Shown: piece by piece, positions 9,774 through 19,354 of the stretch
Numbering within the stretch: position 1 is the first letter of the stretch
How the letters are laid out: the number at the start of each line of letters is the position of its first letter
DNA from: Leptospira montravelensis
GTDB lineage: Bacteria; Spirochaetota; Leptospiria; Leptospirales; Leptospiraceae
Direction of reading: 5' to 3'
DNA: 64,000 nt
Assembly (NCBI RefSeq): GCF_004770045.1
Contig: NZ_RQFO01000004.1
Coordinates: 558,001-622,000, forward strand
Translations under genes and position numbers: made by a program
Notes under the pieces: model-generated
Told to the model about the DNA's origin: nothing
Databases searched by the model: none
What the model saw: the letters and a program-made list of their open reading frames with translations, nothing else

Positions 9774-11396
9774 TTAATCCTCCGTTTTTTTAGCTAATTT
9801 GGATGCCGCACGTATAAACCCAGCAAAAAGTGGATGTGGGTCTGTCGGTTTAGATTGAAATTCAGGATGGAACTGCACACCAACAAACCAAGGGTGGTTG
9901 GGAACCTCAACTATCTCCGCCAAACTTCCATCTGGCGAAAATCCAGTAAGATTCATTCCTTTTTTCTCAAAATCATCTTTGAAACGCAAAGTGAATTCAA
10001 ATCTATGTCTATGTCTTTCTGAAATTCTTTCAGACTTATATTCGGAATAAGCAAGGCTACTTTTTTTGACTACACAAGGATAAGCACCGAGTCGCATAGT
10101 ACCACCCATACGTTCGATTTCTTTTTGTTCTTCAATCATAGAAATTACAGGATATTCTACATTGGGTTTAAACTCGGTTGAGTTTGCATCTTTATAACCA
10201 AGAACATTTCTTGCAAATTCAATCACAGCGCACTGCATCCCAAGACAAATTCCAAAAAATGGAATTTGTTTGGTTCTGGCATATTGAATGGCAGCAATTT
10301 TTCCTTCAATGCCACGTTCCCCAAATCCACCGGGAACCAAAACTCCATGAACACCTTTGAGAAGTTCTTTTATATTTTTTGTATCAATATCTTCTGGATT
10401 GATTTTAACAACTTTTACATCAACATCATTGGCAATCCCACCGTGTGCCAGAGATTCATAAACAGAACGATAGGCATCTTGTAGGGATATGTATTTTCCG
10501 ATTAACGCAACTTTTACGGTCTTTTTTGTATTTCGAATCTTTTTGACCATATTTTCCCATTGGGAAAAATTTAGTTTACGGAGATCCATTCCAAGTGCAT
10601 TTAAAACTACTTCATCCAATTTATCTTCCCTGTACATGAGAGGAATTTCATAAATCGAAGTATCAATATCAACAGCAGAGATTACATTTTGTTCTTTTAC
10701 GTTACAAAAGAGAGAAATTTTATTTTTCATCTCTTTGGACATTGGTTTATTGATTCGGCAAATTAGAATGTCTGGTTGAATTCCAAGAGCAAGGAGTTCC
10801 TTCACTGAGTGTTGGGTTGGTTTTGTTTTTGCTTCCCCAGCCGCCGTAATCGTCGGAACAAGAGTTAAATGTAAAAATAAAACCTGACTTGCACCATGTT
10901 CATAACGCATTTGCCGAATGGCTTCAAGAAATGGTACCGACTCAATGTCACCAACCGTTCCCCCGATTTCCACAATGACAAAGTCAGTTTCTTGATCGCG
11001 TGTTAGGTTATAAATCCTATTTCGAATTTCATTGGTGATGTGAGGTACAACTTGTACGGTTCTTCCTAAATAATCACCTTTTCTTTCTCGTTCGATTACT
11101 GCATGGTAAATTTGACCTGTGGATACGGAATTTTTTCTGGAAAATTTGGATTTAGTAAATCTTTCGTAATATCCTAAATCTAAATCGGTTTCTGCTCCGT
11201 CTTCCGTTACATACACTTCCCCATGTTGGTACGGACTCATCGTACCTGGGTCAATGTTGATATAGGGATCCATTTTTTGTAAAGAGACGGTATAACCTCT
11301 TGCTTCTAACAAACAACCGAGAGCTGCCACGGTAACCCCTTTTCCTAAAGAAGAGGAAACGCCACCGGTAATAAAAATATATCTGGTCTTGGACAA
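9774..11396 (-). CDS. pyrG: CTP synthase
   Basis: This protein of about 540 residues has the N-terminal synthetase domain ([12 protein letters not shown]) and a C-terminal class I glutaminase domain with the catalytic Cys in [10 protein letters not shown] and the FHPEF motif. It aminates UTP to CTP. No ATG start exists. I chose the TTG at 11394-11396 because GAGG lies six bases upstream and the protein then begins [12 protein letters not shown], as usual for the family. A TTG four codons earlier is the alternative. CTP is needed to activate Kdo, which suits the neighbour kdsA. Confidence 0.95.
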   Translation of the reverse strand: MSKTRYIFITGGVSSSLGKGVTVAALGCLLEARGYTVSLQKMDPYINIDPGTMSPYQHGEVYVTEDGAETDLDLGYYERFTKSKFSRKNSVSTGQIYHAVIERERKGDYLGRTVQVVPHITNEIRNRIYNLTRDQETDFVIVEIGGTVGDIESVPFLEAIRQMRYEHGASQVLFLHLTLVPTITAAGEAKTKPTQHSVKELLALGIQPDILICRINKPMSKEMKNKISLFCNVKEQNVISAVDIDTSIYEIPLMYREDKLDEVVLNALGMDLRKLNFSQWENMVKKIRNTKKTVKVALIGKYISLQDAYRSVYESLAHGGIANDVDVKVVKINPEDIDTKNIKELLKGVHGVLVPGGFGERGIEGKIAAIQYARTKQIPFFGICLGMQCAVIEFARNVLGYKDANSTEFKPNVEYPVISMIEEQKEIERMGGTMRLGAYPCVVKKSSLAYSEYKSERISERHRHRFEFTLRFKDDFEKKGMNLTGFSPDGSLAEIVEVPNHPWFVGVQFHPEFQSKPTDPHPLFAGFIRAASKLAKKTED

Positions 11397-11459
11397 AATG
11401 GACCTCAAAAAAGAATGTTTTTTACAGAGTGGTGGGATTTGGGTCCAAAATCAATACGT

Positions 11460-11948
11460 TTAGGAAGGAGATTTTGCTTTTTCTAAAATCTTGGTTGTGG
11501 ATTTTCCTGAGACAAAAGGCAAAATTTGAATATCCGCTCCCATCTCTTTTAAAATTTGGTATTCCGGCAGGGTTTCTACTTGGTAGTCTCCCCCTTTGGA
11601 ATGGACAGATGGTTTTACTTTTTTCAAAATTTCAAGTGGAGTATCTTCAACAAAGGGAGAAACAAAATCCACAGAAGAGAGTCCTGCAAGCACAAACATT
11701 CTGTCTTCACAAGAATTAATGGGTCTGGATTCTCCTTTTAGCCGCCTAACACTAACATCCTCATTGACACCAATCCAAAGTAAGTCTCCTAAATCACGAG
11801 CCTGCGCTAAGTAACTCACATGGCCTGGATGTAAAATATCAAAACAGCCATTGGTAAATACAATTCGTTTGCCTTCGAGTGACTTTCTTTTGGATTCAAT
11901 TTGATCTATGGGAACAATTTTTGAATTTAATGTATCGTAAAAACTCAT
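11460..11948 (-). CDS. rfaE2: D-glycero-beta-D-manno-heptose-1-phosphate adenylyltransferase
   Basis: This 162-residue nucleotidyltransferase has the cytidylyltransferase-type motif FTNGCFDILHPGHVSYL, then the ISTTKI-like VSGKSTTKI segment. It makes ADP-heptose for the LPS core. In E. coli this activity is the C-terminal domain of HldE; here it is a separate gene that overlaps the kinase gene by four bases (ATGA). It lies 63 bases before pyrG, with no hairpin visible in between. Confidence 0.94.
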   Translation of the reverse strand: MSFYDTLNSKIVPIDQIESKRKSLEGKRIVFTNGCFDILHPGHVSYLAQARDLGDLLWIGVNEDVSVRRLKGESRPINSCEDRMFVLAGLSSVDFVSPFVEDTPLEILKKVKPSVHSKGGDYQVETLPEYQILKEMGADIQILPFVSGKSTTKILEKAKSPS

Positions 11949-12964
11949 GCATTTACATCCAAATATCCAAGAGTTTGCAGGGCCTCTTCTATTTCTGTTT
12001 TTGTGACCGTAGCAGCACCTAACTTTCCTACAACGATTCCGGCACTTACATTGGAAATGAGAGCAGCATCAGCTATGGACATACCCGTTGCCACAAAGGC
12101 AGTGTACGTGGTAATGACAGTGTCCCCCGCACCGGTTACATCAAAAACTTCTTTGGCAACTGTGGGAATATGATAAAAGGAATCCGTTTTTCTTTCATAA
12201 ATGGACATTCCTTTTTCTCCACGAGTGATCATCATGGCATCGGGTGTAAGTTTTTCTGAGATTTCCCGACAAGCAGATTCAATTTCAGAATCACTCAGAA
12301 GTTTTTTACCAAGTGCCTTCCCTGCTTCATGGTGGTTAGGAGTCATGATATGGATATTTTTGTATAAGAAAAAGTGGCTCACTTGCGGGTCTACTGTCAC
12401 AATTTTATTTTTTTGATTACAAAGAGCAATGACTGACTGAATGAGAGAGGGGGTCAGATATCCTTTATCATAATCAGATAAAATGACAGCAGAACAATCC
12501 TTTAATTTAAGTTCCATTTGTTTGAGAACCGAACTTTCTTCCTCTTTTGAGAGAGGAACCACTTCCTCACGATCCACCCTACAGATCTGTTGGTGTGTGG
12601 CAATGATCCTAGTTTTTAAAATGGTAGGAAGGGTTTTGGATTTTAATAAAACTAAATCGTCTTTGGAAACTGAATTTTTGAGTAAAAGACCTTCTAAAGA
12701 ATCCCCAGCTTTGTCCTCTCCAATCCGTCCAAACACCACACCAGAGACTCCGATTGCTGATAAATTCTGTACTACGTTTCCCGATCCACCTAAGGATTGT
12801 TTTTCGTTTCGGACCCAAACGACAGGCACAGGAGCTTCCGGGGAAATTCGTTCCACGGAACCAATCAAATATTCATCTAAAATCAAATCTCCAATCACAA
12901 GCACTTTGATTTTGCCTAAATCCTCAAAAGATTTACGAAGTGAAGTTTTCTTAATTTTCAACAA
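11945..12964 (-). CDS. rfaE1: D-glycero-beta-D-manno-heptose-7-phosphate kinase
   Basis: This 339-residue PfkB-family kinase corresponds to the N-terminal half of HldE. Motifs seen are LVIGDLILDEYLIGSVERISPEAPVPV, split here as GDLILDEY and ERISPEAPVPV, and the C-terminal anion hole DVTGAGDTVITTYT. It phosphorylates heptose-7-phosphate at C1. It begins with TTG (12962-12964) seven bases after AAGGA; no ATG is available. It is the first gene of the long minus-strand run that continues to the left edge, and gmhA for the preceding step is at 36005. Confidence 0.94.
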   Translation of the reverse strand: MLKIKKTSLRKSFEDLGKIKVLVIGDLILDEYLIGSVERISPEAPVPVVWVRNEKQSLGGSGNVVQNLSAIGVSGVVFGRIGEDKAGDSLEGLLLKNSVSKDDLVLLKSKTLPTILKTRIIATHQQICRVDREEVVPLSKEEESSVLKQMELKLKDCSAVILSDYDKGYLTPSLIQSVIALCNQKNKIVTVDPQVSHFFLYKNIHIMTPNHHEAGKALGKKLLSDSEIESACREISEKLTPDAMMITRGEKGMSIYERKTDSFYHIPTVAKEVFDVTGAGDTVITTYTAFVATGMSIADAALISNVSAGIVVGKLGAATVTKTEIEEALQTLGYLDVNA

Positions 12965-12994
12965 AGCCAGATCCTTGAATTGGTTTACAACTAA

Positions 12995-13020
12995 ACAGAG
13001 AATCTAAAACCTTTCTCTGT
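12995..13020. promoter_or_regulatory. Inverted repeat over the start codon of the LON-domain gene
   Basis: The arms ACAGAGA (12995-13001) and TCTCTGT (13014-13020) are a perfect 7-bp match around a 12-base loop. The right arm contains the first two bases of the GTG start codon at 13019. It lies in the short divergent spacer between rfaE1 and the LON-domain gene. It could fold in the mRNA and limit initiation, or be a DNA operator; neither is shown by sequence alone. Confidence 0.35.
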
Positions 13021-13627
13021 GTCAACCTTCCCCTTACCTCTCTTTCCTCTACCAGATGTATTTCTGTTTCCGGGAATGTTTTTGCCTCTCCATATCTTTG
13101 AACCCAGATACCGGATGATGTTAGATTTTTGTATAGAAAACGGTGGAGAAATGGGAATGGCACCCTATCCCAAAAATTGGGTTGGGCCAGGTTTTCCCCC
13201 CATACCCGAAGTGGTGGGATATGGACATATCATCCAAAGAGAATCTTTACCAGATGGGAGATCCAATATTATTTTAGAAGGAATTGGAACCGCTGAAATT
13301 GTCAGTTTGAATTCCACAGAACCATTTTATATCGCTCAAATTGTTCGCAGGGAACACCAAAGGAATAAAAATGTTTCGGAAACGTTAAAAGAAAAAATTG
13401 AAGAGTTACTTGTTCTCACCAAACGAATCTTACTTGCCGAAGGTGCGGAGGAAGATTTAATTTTGAAAATGAATCAAATTTTGGTTCATCCTTATCCCGT
13501 CGATTTTATAGCCTCACTCATCTACTTTGATTTTAAAACCAAACAAACGATTTTGGAAACCACCCAATTAGAAACCAAGGCCGATCTTTTAAAGACGGTT
13601 TTACTTGGACTTAATTTGGGCGAATAG
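13019..13627 (+). CDS. LON substrate-binding (peptidase S16 N-terminal) domain protein
   Basis: This 202-residue protein starts LPLFPLPDVFLFPGMFLPLHIFEPRYR, seen as LPLFPLPDV and LHIFEPRYR, the hallmark of the Lon N-terminal domain. There is no AAA+ or protease domain, so it is a stand-alone LON domain protein. Such proteins are common in bacteria and their role is not well defined. The start is GTG (13019). It is divergent from rfaE1, and its 3' end overlaps the convergent gene at 13611 by 17 bases. Confidence 0.88.
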   Translation: MSTFPLPLFPLPDVFLFPGMFLPLHIFEPRYRMMLDFCIENGGEMGMAPYPKNWVGPGFPPIPEVVGYGHIIQRESLPDGRSNIILEGIGTAEIVSLNSTEPFYIAQIVRREHQRNKNVSETLKEKIEELLVLTKRILLAEGAEEDLILKMNQILVHPYPVDFIASLIYFDFKTKQTILETTQLETKADLLKTVLLGLNLGE

Positions 13628-14282
13628 GTGATTTAGTTTTTAATTCTGCTACCAAAAACAAAAATTCAGGCATATCCGTTGGATTGTCTCGAAAGAACAC
13701 GCGAGGGTTCGTTTCTTTAGAATTTAAATATAAATAACTAGAGTTTTCTTTGCGAATGTATGCACGTTCCAAGTAGTGATCGGTTTGTGAATATTGCAAA
13801 AAATCTTTCATCAAATCACTTATAGCAATATCACCTTCGCTTTGTTTGTTGGTAGCAGAAAAGAAAACTGAAGTAGTTTCTTTTTCCTGTTTTTCCCAGT
13901 GGAATTCACTGGACCAATGTCCTTTTCCACCAAACGATAGTGCAGGGATAGGTGAATCAGAAACTAAATTCGGAATAAATTCTTGAGATTCCCAAGGAAC
14001 TCCTTTGCCTAAAAAATTCACCTTGGCTAAATAGGTTTTCCAAAATTTGGATAGTCCCTTTACTTGGAGTTTAGGTAAAGACAAACTCTCTCTTAAAAAA
14101 CTTCTTAATGTTAAAAATCCTAAAAATCCCAAATGGACTTGGCTCACCGATTGGAAATCCCAAACTTCTTCTTGTTTTAACGGAGATAAAAACAAGGAAT
14201 CCATCGCATAGAAGTCCTGGTGTTGGTAGGGGTAAAAAACGCCTGTAGATGAGGAAACTAAAGATCCGTCCGATCGATTCAC
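13611..14282 (-). CDS. Hypothetical protein, Leptospira type
   Basis: This 223-residue protein has no domain I recognise. It is rich in Phe, Ser and Leu and has no signal peptide or clear membrane span. The GTG at 14282 is the first standard start codon. The frame stays open upstream, reading SSPVDILIVNRSDG, which looks protein-like, so the true start may be a rarer codon further upstream. It lies downstream of the acyl-CoA synthetase terminator and overlaps the convergent LON-domain gene. Confidence 0.7.
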   Translation of the reverse strand: MNRSDGSLVSSSTGVFYPYQHQDFYAMDSLFLSPLKQEEVWDFQSVSQVHLGFLGFLTLRSFLRESLSLPKLQVKGLSKFWKTYLAKVNFLGKGVPWESQEFIPNLVSDSPIPALSFGGKGHWSSEFHWEKQEKETTSVFFSATNKQSEGDIAISDLMKDFLQYSQTDHYLERAYIRKENSSYLYLNSKETNPRVFFRDNPTDMPEFLFLVAELKTKSPIRPN

Positions 14283-14318
14283 AATTAGAATATCGACGGG
14301 TGAAGAAAAAGAGGAGAG

Positions 14319-14345
14319 TAAAAACCGCCTGTGAACCAGGCGGTT
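14319..14345 (-). terminator. Rho-independent terminator after the acyl-CoA synthetase gene
   Basis: On the minus strand, AACCGCCTG (14345-14337) and CAGGCGGTT (14331-14323) form a perfect 9-bp GC-rich stem around a five-base loop, followed by a run of T. It lies 15 bases after the stop codon at 14361. This is the clearest intrinsic terminator in the left half of the window. Confidence 0.88.
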
Positions 14346-14360
14346 AGGAATTAAATTTAC

Positions 14361-16295
14361 TTAATCAGCAGCATACAAAGCAGCAATTTTGTCTTTGTAT
14401 TTTTCCGTGATCAAGTGGCGTTTCATTTTGAATAGGTTTGTCAATTCATCACCCACTTCAAACGGTTTGGTAATGAGAATGAATGGGGTCACTTGTTCAA
14501 AAGACTTAAATCCCGTTTTCGTATTGTTCAGAGCTTTGATTTCCTTTTTGTAGAAATCAAGAACCTTAGGATTTTCAATGAGTTTCTGTTTGTCAGTCTC
14601 TGAAATTCCATTTTCTTTGGCCCACTCTGTCAATTTATCAAAATCAGGAACCACAAGCGCACCTAAGTTCTTTTGGTCTTGACCAATCACCATCACTTGC
14701 GCAATGAAAGGAGATTCCGTAAGTTTGTCTTCAATTGGAACCGGCTCTACGTTTTCCCCACCAAGGAGAACCACTGTATCTTTGGCACGTCCCGTGATGG
14801 TTAGGGTCTTTTTGAAATTGAACATTCCAATATCTCCCGTATCCATCCAACCGTCTTTTAGAACTTTCGCAGTAGTTTCGGGGTTTTTGTAATACCCTTT
14901 CATCACTTGTGGTCCACGGATATGGATGACCCCACGAGCTCCGTATTTTCCAGAAATGAGTTTTTGGTTGGCATCAATATGAGTGAGCACCTTTCCTAAA
15001 TCATCTCGGATTTGTAAGGACGTCTCAGGAGTGATGACCCCCACAGAACCTTGGACTAACTTTTTAAAAGTTCGAACAGAGATCACTGGTGAAGTTTCAG
15101 TCATTCCATACCCTTCGAGTACATTGATTCCAATGTCATTAAAGAAAGCATCCACATGTCTTTGGAGTGCTCCACCACCTGATACGGAAGCTTTTAGTTC
15201 TCCACCGGTTGCCTCACGGATTTTGGAAAGTACAACCAAATCCAAAAGAAAGTAAGGAATCGCAAGGACAATGGCAACTACCAAGTAGTAAAAACCTTTG
15301 AATAGAGAAACAATAGGATTTCTTCCTACATAATCCACTTGGTTTCCTTTTAAAAACCTCGTAGCCGCATTGAAGTGTTTGGAGAAAAAATAAGCCATAT
15401 TGAACAAACCTCGGCGTAAAGCAGGAGTTTGTTTTGGATCATTGATTCTTGTATAAATTCCGTTATAAATACTTTCCCAAAGTCTTGGAGCAGACGCCAT
15501 AAAAGTAGGTTTTGCCTTTTTCATGTCATCTCGCAAATCGCGTACGTTGGTATAGTATGTCGCACAACCTGCAGCAATCGCTAAGTATTCAAAAACTCGT
15601 TCGAATACGTGCCAAACAGGTAGGATAGACAACATCCTTTCATCTTGTTTGATTTCAATCATACTTCCTAAAATGGCAGATGTTTGGTGGATCATATTGC
15701 TGTGTTTCAACATAACACCTTTTGGCATCCCAGTGGTTCCAGAAGTATAAATGATTGTAAAGAGGTCGTCTGGAGCGATTGCTTTCATTCGCTCTTCTGC
15801 TTTTTTAGAACCTTTGGCGCGGAGTTCTTTTCCCTTTTCAATTAGATCATAAAGCTTTAATACACCAGTTGCAGTGGATTTTTTATCCATAACAATGAGA
15901 GTTTTAGCAAATTCTAATTGAGAGCGGTTCTTTTGAAATTTCTCGAGCATTTTATCGTTCTCAAGAAAAATCACTTTTGCTTCACAATGGTTTAGAATAT
16001 AAGCAATTTCTGAATCAGTAATGTCGGTTCCACGAGGAACATCTGCTGCACCGGCCATGAGGATTCCATAATCGGAAACAATCCATTCCAATCGGTTATC
16101 GGCTAGCAAGGCGACATTTTCTTTTGCAGTTACACCCAAATCAATGAGAGCTTCTGCTAAGTTGATACCAAGATCATATACTTCTTTAAAAGTGACAGGT
16201 TGATAGGACTTAGATTCGTCTTTACTGACGAACGCGGGGCGGTTCCCAAATTTTTCAGCACTCTGCTGGAAGAGTTCGGGCAAATTGGCTGGCAT
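14361..16295 (-). CDS. Long-chain fatty-acid--CoA ligase (AMP-forming)
   Basis: This 644-residue adenylate-forming enzyme has the P-loop [12 protein letters not shown], the motif [11 protein letters not shown] and the hinge/TGD segment [12 protein letters not shown], so it activates fatty acids to acyl-CoA. A hydrophobic stretch about one third to half way along ([20 protein letters not shown]) suggests membrane association, as in the long FadD15-like bacterial enzymes. It is monocistronic in appearance: an inverted repeat sits 78 bases upstream and a strong terminator follows. Leptospira live on long-chain fatty acids, so this is likely a main carbon-entry enzyme. Confidence 0.92.
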   Translation of the reverse strand: MPANLPELFQQSAEKFGNRPAFVSKDESKSYQPVTFKEVYDLGINLAEALIDLGVTAKENVALLADNRLEWIVSDYGILMAGAADVPRGTDITDSEIAYILNHCEAKVIFLENDKMLEKFQKNRSQLEFAKTLIVMDKKSTATGVLKLYDLIEKGKELRAKGSKKAEERMKAIAPDDLFTIIYTSGTTGMPKGVMLKHSNMIHQTSAILGSMIEIKQDERMLSILPVWHVFERVFEYLAIAAGCATYYTNVRDLRDDMKKAKPTFMASAPRLWESIYNGIYTRINDPKQTPALRRGLFNMAYFFSKHFNAATRFLKGNQVDYVGRNPIVSLFKGFYYLVVAIVLAIPYFLLDLVVLSKIREATGGELKASVSGGGALQRHVDAFFNDIGINVLEGYGMTETSPVISVRTFKKLVQGSVGVITPETSLQIRDDLGKVLTHIDANQKLISGKYGARGVIHIRGPQVMKGYYKNPETTAKVLKDGWMDTGDIGMFNFKKTLTITGRAKDTVVLLGGENVEPVPIEDKLTESPFIAQVMVIGQDQKNLGALVVPDFDKLTEWAKENGISETDKQKLIENPKVLDFYKKEIKALNNTKTGFKSFEQVTPFILITKPFEVGDELTNLFKMKRHLITEKYKDKIAALYAAD

Positions 16296-16373
16296 TATTG
16301 TGACTCCTTTCTCTAAAGAAAACGTAAAAAGGTATCTTTAAGGGACTTTTTTAACGAACATGAGTCAAGACAT

Positions 16374-16393
16374 TTTCAATCTTGTCATTGAAA
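16374..16393. promoter_or_regulatory. Candidate operator upstream of the acyl-CoA synthetase gene
   Basis: TTTCAAT (16374-16380) and ATTGAAA (16387-16393) form a perfect dyad with a six-base spacer. It lies 79-98 bases before the ligase start in an otherwise plain 135-base spacer. A fatty-acid-responsive repressor would be a natural user, but this is inference. Confidence 0.4.
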
Positions 16394-16430
16394 TCAAGGG
16401 AAAATCAAATTGTTGTTTCGCATTGCACAA

Positions 16431-16964
16431 TTATGGCAGATCGGACGCAGCCCATACATGAGAACGAATGACAAGCCCCGAAAGGTCAGATTCAATCAGT
16501 CCATATTGCCGATACACAATCTTTCCGCTCCTGTCAAAGACAAGGAGGCAAGGAATTCCTTCGACATGATAAAAATCTGTTAATTTCCAGTCTTTATCCA
16601 GTAAGGTGGGGTAACTCATCTTCAATCGTTCCATATCTTTTTTGATTTTTTCAATGGGTTCCGATGTATCTGTGTTAACTCCTCGAAATACAAAATCCGT
16701 TTCCGAAACTGAAGACTTCCACTTGTTGATGGTGGGTACTGCTTTCGCACAAGGTTCACACCAGGTGGCCCAAAAATCCAAAACAAGGACCTTTCCCTTA
16801 AAAGTTTCCATCTTTTCCGAGGTGCCGTTCACAGTGGCCAGGGGTTCTGGATAAAAATCGTCAGGTTCACCTTGGGGTTTACAAAAAAGGAGAGAAAGGA
16901 GAAAGATCAGATAAAAACTGGATTTAGCGTGTCGCAAAGTTTTGGTTTTCCTATTTGAATTCAT
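16431..16964 (-). CDS. TlpA-like thioredoxin-fold lipoprotein
   Basis: This 177-residue protein has a hydrophobic leader ending LLFC, so it is probably lipidated at Cys28. The thioredoxin fold carries the redox pair W-C-E-P-C (Cys69, Cys72) within LDFWATWCEPC, and a cis-Pro segment GIPCLLVFD. Such extracytoplasmic TlpA/ResA proteins reduce disulfides, for example in cytochrome c maturation. No cytochrome c maturation genes are adjacent. Its 5' end overlaps the candidate start of the divergent gene. Confidence 0.88.
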   Translation of the reverse strand: MNSNRKTKTLRHAKSSFYLIFLLSLLFCKPQGEPDDFYPEPLATVNGTSEKMETFKGKVLVLDFWATWCEPCAKAVPTINKWKSSVSETDFVFRGVNTDTSEPIEKIKKDMERLKMSYPTLLDKDWKLTDFYHVEGIPCLLVFDRSGKIVYRQYGLIESDLSGLVIRSHVWAASDLP

Positions 16965-17350
16965 TAATTTATAATTACTTCTCCAATTTAGACGAATGGA
17001 ATGATTACGTAAAGGGAAACTGGAAAGGAAAGGGAATTTCTATGATTCCTTCTACGATCCAACCATACGAATCAGGTGATGAAACAACCGTTATCTGGAA
17101 AGCAAATACAAAAGAAATTAAATCCCATTTTAAACGAGGGAAATCTGAATTTTCTCTAACATGGAATATAGAATCGGAAGTACTCTGTGACAGAATCAAA
17201 CTATTGGCAAAAGATGCTGACTGGGAATGTGAAATCCAAGCTATGACAAAAGATAGATTTCATCTCCACGTCCTTCCAAAGTCCGACAAATCCAAAATTC
17301 TATATTCAGGTGTGGTCACAAAAAAAACGGGTTTATTCTCCTTCCTCTAA
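16955..17350 (+). CDS. Small hypothetical protein
   Basis: A frame of 131 codons opens with TTG at 16955 and is rich in Trp and Lys. I recognise no domain. The start is uncertain because it would overlap the divergent gene's start by 10 bases. An internal ATG at 17042 is preceded by AAAGG at reasonable spacing and would give 102 residues, but the upstream part also looks coding. The 3' end overlaps the convergent glycosyltransferase gene by 18 bases. Confidence 0.6.
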   Translation: MNSLIYNYFSNLDEWNDYVKGNWKGKGISMIPSTIQPYESGDETTVIWKANTKEIKSHFKRGKSEFSLTWNIESEVLCDRIKLLAKDADWECEIQAMTKDRFHLHVLPKSDKSKILYSGVVTKKTGLFSFL

Positions 17351-18472
17351 AACCTTTCTAAAAACTTCCTCTGTGATTTTGGCTGCGTTTTCCCATGTAA
17401 ATTCAGAAATTGAAACTTCCTGTGGTTTAGGATTCTCAAAATGTTTTTTGATTGCCTCTGCCCAAAGTTTTGCATCCTCTTTTGTTTGAAATGGTAAATA
17501 GGTAACCTCTTGTTTTCCAATTTCACGGAAAGTAGGAATGTCAGAAACTACACAATTCAAACCGTGAAAGATTGCCTCCACCATTGGAATTCCAAATCCT
17601 TCGTATTTACTGGCAAAAGCAAATAAACCAGCTTTTTTATAAATATGTTGTAATTCGGAATCTGACACAGAATCTAAAATATGAATGTCCTTATATAAGG
17701 CACGTTCCTGTAATAGTTCCTCAATAAATTCAGAGGATTCCCAACCAATTTTCCCTACGATTACCCAAGGACGGTAATGATGCGGATCTAATTTGCGATA
17801 TTCACGGAATACATCTAATAAAAATGGATAATTTTTTCTTGGTTCTATCGTAGAAACTGATAATAAAAAATCATTGCCTAAATCCTTCACACGATTAGAA
17901 GGTTTTGATTCCAATAGTTTTAACATTTCAGTTGGATTCACACCAGGATAAGATACTCCTGTTTGTTCAATTGGATATCCGAACTTACGGCACATATCAT
18001 CACTCGTTTGTTTTGAGATAGAAAGAATGAAACTCGACCGCCTAACAGAATAACTTTGAAATAGTCTTTGTTGGACTTTAGCTATCCAACGCATAGTTTC
18101 CGGATATAAATACAAAACTAAATCGCAATATGTAAGAACTGCACGAAGTGCTTTTGGCAAAAACGGCGGTAATACTTGTTGAGAACCCCAGAATAAATCC
18201 AACCTATGACTAAATAAATAAAAAGGGATAAAAAAATTATAATACAATCCCCCCTTCCATTTTAAGAAACCACCACCGGATACCCAATTGACGTTAGGTA
18301 AATCTAAAACGGCTTTATGATCCTCGTGAATTGGTAAATGGGAAAATAAAAAGAAATCATATTCTTCTTTATGAGGAAATGCCTTTAAGGTTTCTGCAAT
18401 GAGCCTGCCTACACCGGAAACACGAGTAGAAAGTGGCCTGGCATCAAGGCCAATTCGTTTGGTTCTTACCAT
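17333..18472 (-). CDS. Glycosyltransferase family 4 (GT-B) protein
   Basis: This 379-residue glycosyltransferase begins with RIGLDARPLSTRVSGVGR, the usual donor-site entry of family 4 enzymes. Its C-terminal half has the nucleotide-sugar-binding E-x7-E pattern in KYEGFGIPMVEAIFHG. It likely transfers mannose or a similar sugar from a nucleotide donor, but the acceptor cannot be told. It overlaps cysQ by seven bases as the last gene of the exbB-to-glycosyltransferase run. Confidence 0.88.
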   Translation of the reverse strand: MVRTKRIGLDARPLSTRVSGVGRLIAETLKAFPHKEEYDFFLFSHLPIHEDHKAVLDLPNVNWVSGGGFLKWKGGLYYNFFIPFYLFSHRLDLFWGSQQVLPPFLPKALRAVLTYCDLVLYLYPETMRWIAKVQQRLFQSYSVRRSSFILSISKQTSDDMCRKFGYPIEQTGVSYPGVNPTEMLKLLESKPSNRVKDLGNDFLLSVSTIEPRKNYPFLLDVFREYRKLDPHHYRPWVIVGKIGWESSEFIEELLQERALYKDIHILDSVSDSELQHIYKKAGLFAFASKYEGFGIPMVEAIFHGLNCVVSDIPTFREIGKQEVTYLPFQTKEDAKLWAEAIKKHFENPKPQEVSISEFTWENAAKITEEVFRKVLEEGE

Positions 18473-19335
18473 CGTTCCTTTACCTTAAGTGACAATTGGT
18501 GGAAGTCAATTTTTGATTCCAAATATTTCACTGCCGATTTTTTTCCTGCAACCAAACCATACGAAAGTGTGTTCTGCTTATTGAAATGATATTCACTATC
18601 TTTTAATGGAAAACAAGTAAAATTCTCTTCATCCAGTAGAGCAATTCCGCCACAAATATCCCATTCATTCTTAGGTTTTAAAGAAACAATTAGGTCAATA
18701 AAACCTGCAGAAAGTAGTCCCAACTTATAGGCAATACTGCCCATAGAACGAATTTGAAAATCATCCTGCCAAAAGGAATCGGCAAATAATCCTTCTTTCA
18801 TTTCTGATAAGGATACAAGTAAAACCGGCTTATTGGGGATGGGCATTGCTTCCTCTAACGGGTGCAATACGGATGAACTTTCCACAACTAAAGTTCTAAA
18901 ATTTTCTTCAGTAGCAAAAGGAGATTGTAATTTGGCAAAAAAAGTATTTCGATTTTTAGAAAAAAACTCACCAGTTGCCGGATTAAAAATTACTCCCCAA
19001 ATGGCTTCTCCATTTCGAACAAGACCTAAACTCAAGGCAAACTGGTCGTTCTTTTTTACAAACTCACGAGTACCATCAATAGGATCTAAAATCCAAACCC
19101 ATTCTTTCTCTAATCGAATGGCTGAATCTGTTTTTTCTTCTGACAAAAAGCCATGACTCGGAAACCTGGCTGAGATTTTTTCAAAAAGAAATTCGCTAGC
19201 AAATAAATCAGCTTCTGTGACGGGATCGTTCCCACCTTTATCACGAATCTGAAAGTCCGATTTGTAAATGGAAAGAATGGTGTCTCCAACAGATAAAACC
19301 CACCGCCAAACTTCTCTGAAATCGTTTTCTTCCAT
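18466..19335 (-). CDS. cysQ: 3'(2'),5'-bisphosphate nucleotidase, inositol-monophosphatase superfamily
   Basis: This 289-residue metal-dependent phosphatase has the Li-sensitive family motifs DPVTEADLFA, LSEEKTDS, WILDPIDGTREF and WDICGGIALLDE. The DPIDGTREF form, with GTREF rather than GTxNF, is characteristic of CysQ, which hydrolyses the sulfate-assimilation by-product PAP. Inositol monophosphatase activity is the alternative. The length and motif order are normal. No sulfate-assimilation gene is next to it. Confidence 0.85.
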   Translation of the reverse strand: MEENDFREVWRWVLSVGDTILSIYKSDFQIRDKGGNDPVTEADLFASEFLFEKISARFPSHGFLSEEKTDSAIRLEKEWVWILDPIDGTREFVKKNDQFALSLGLVRNGEAIWGVIFNPATGEFFSKNRNTFFAKLQSPFATEENFRTLVVESSSVLHPLEEAMPIPNKPVLLVSLSEMKEGLFADSFWQDDFQIRSMGSIAYKLGLLSAGFIDLIVSLKPKNEWDICGGIALLDEENFTCFPLKDSEYHFNKQNTLSYGLVAGKKSAVKYLESKIDFHQLSLKVKERW

Positions 19336-19354
19336 TCCGTCCTAATTTATAATT

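Noticed and set aside
12483..13007. A 174-codon frame opposite rfaE1
   Set aside because: Shadow of the kinase gene, which has complete PfkB motifs.
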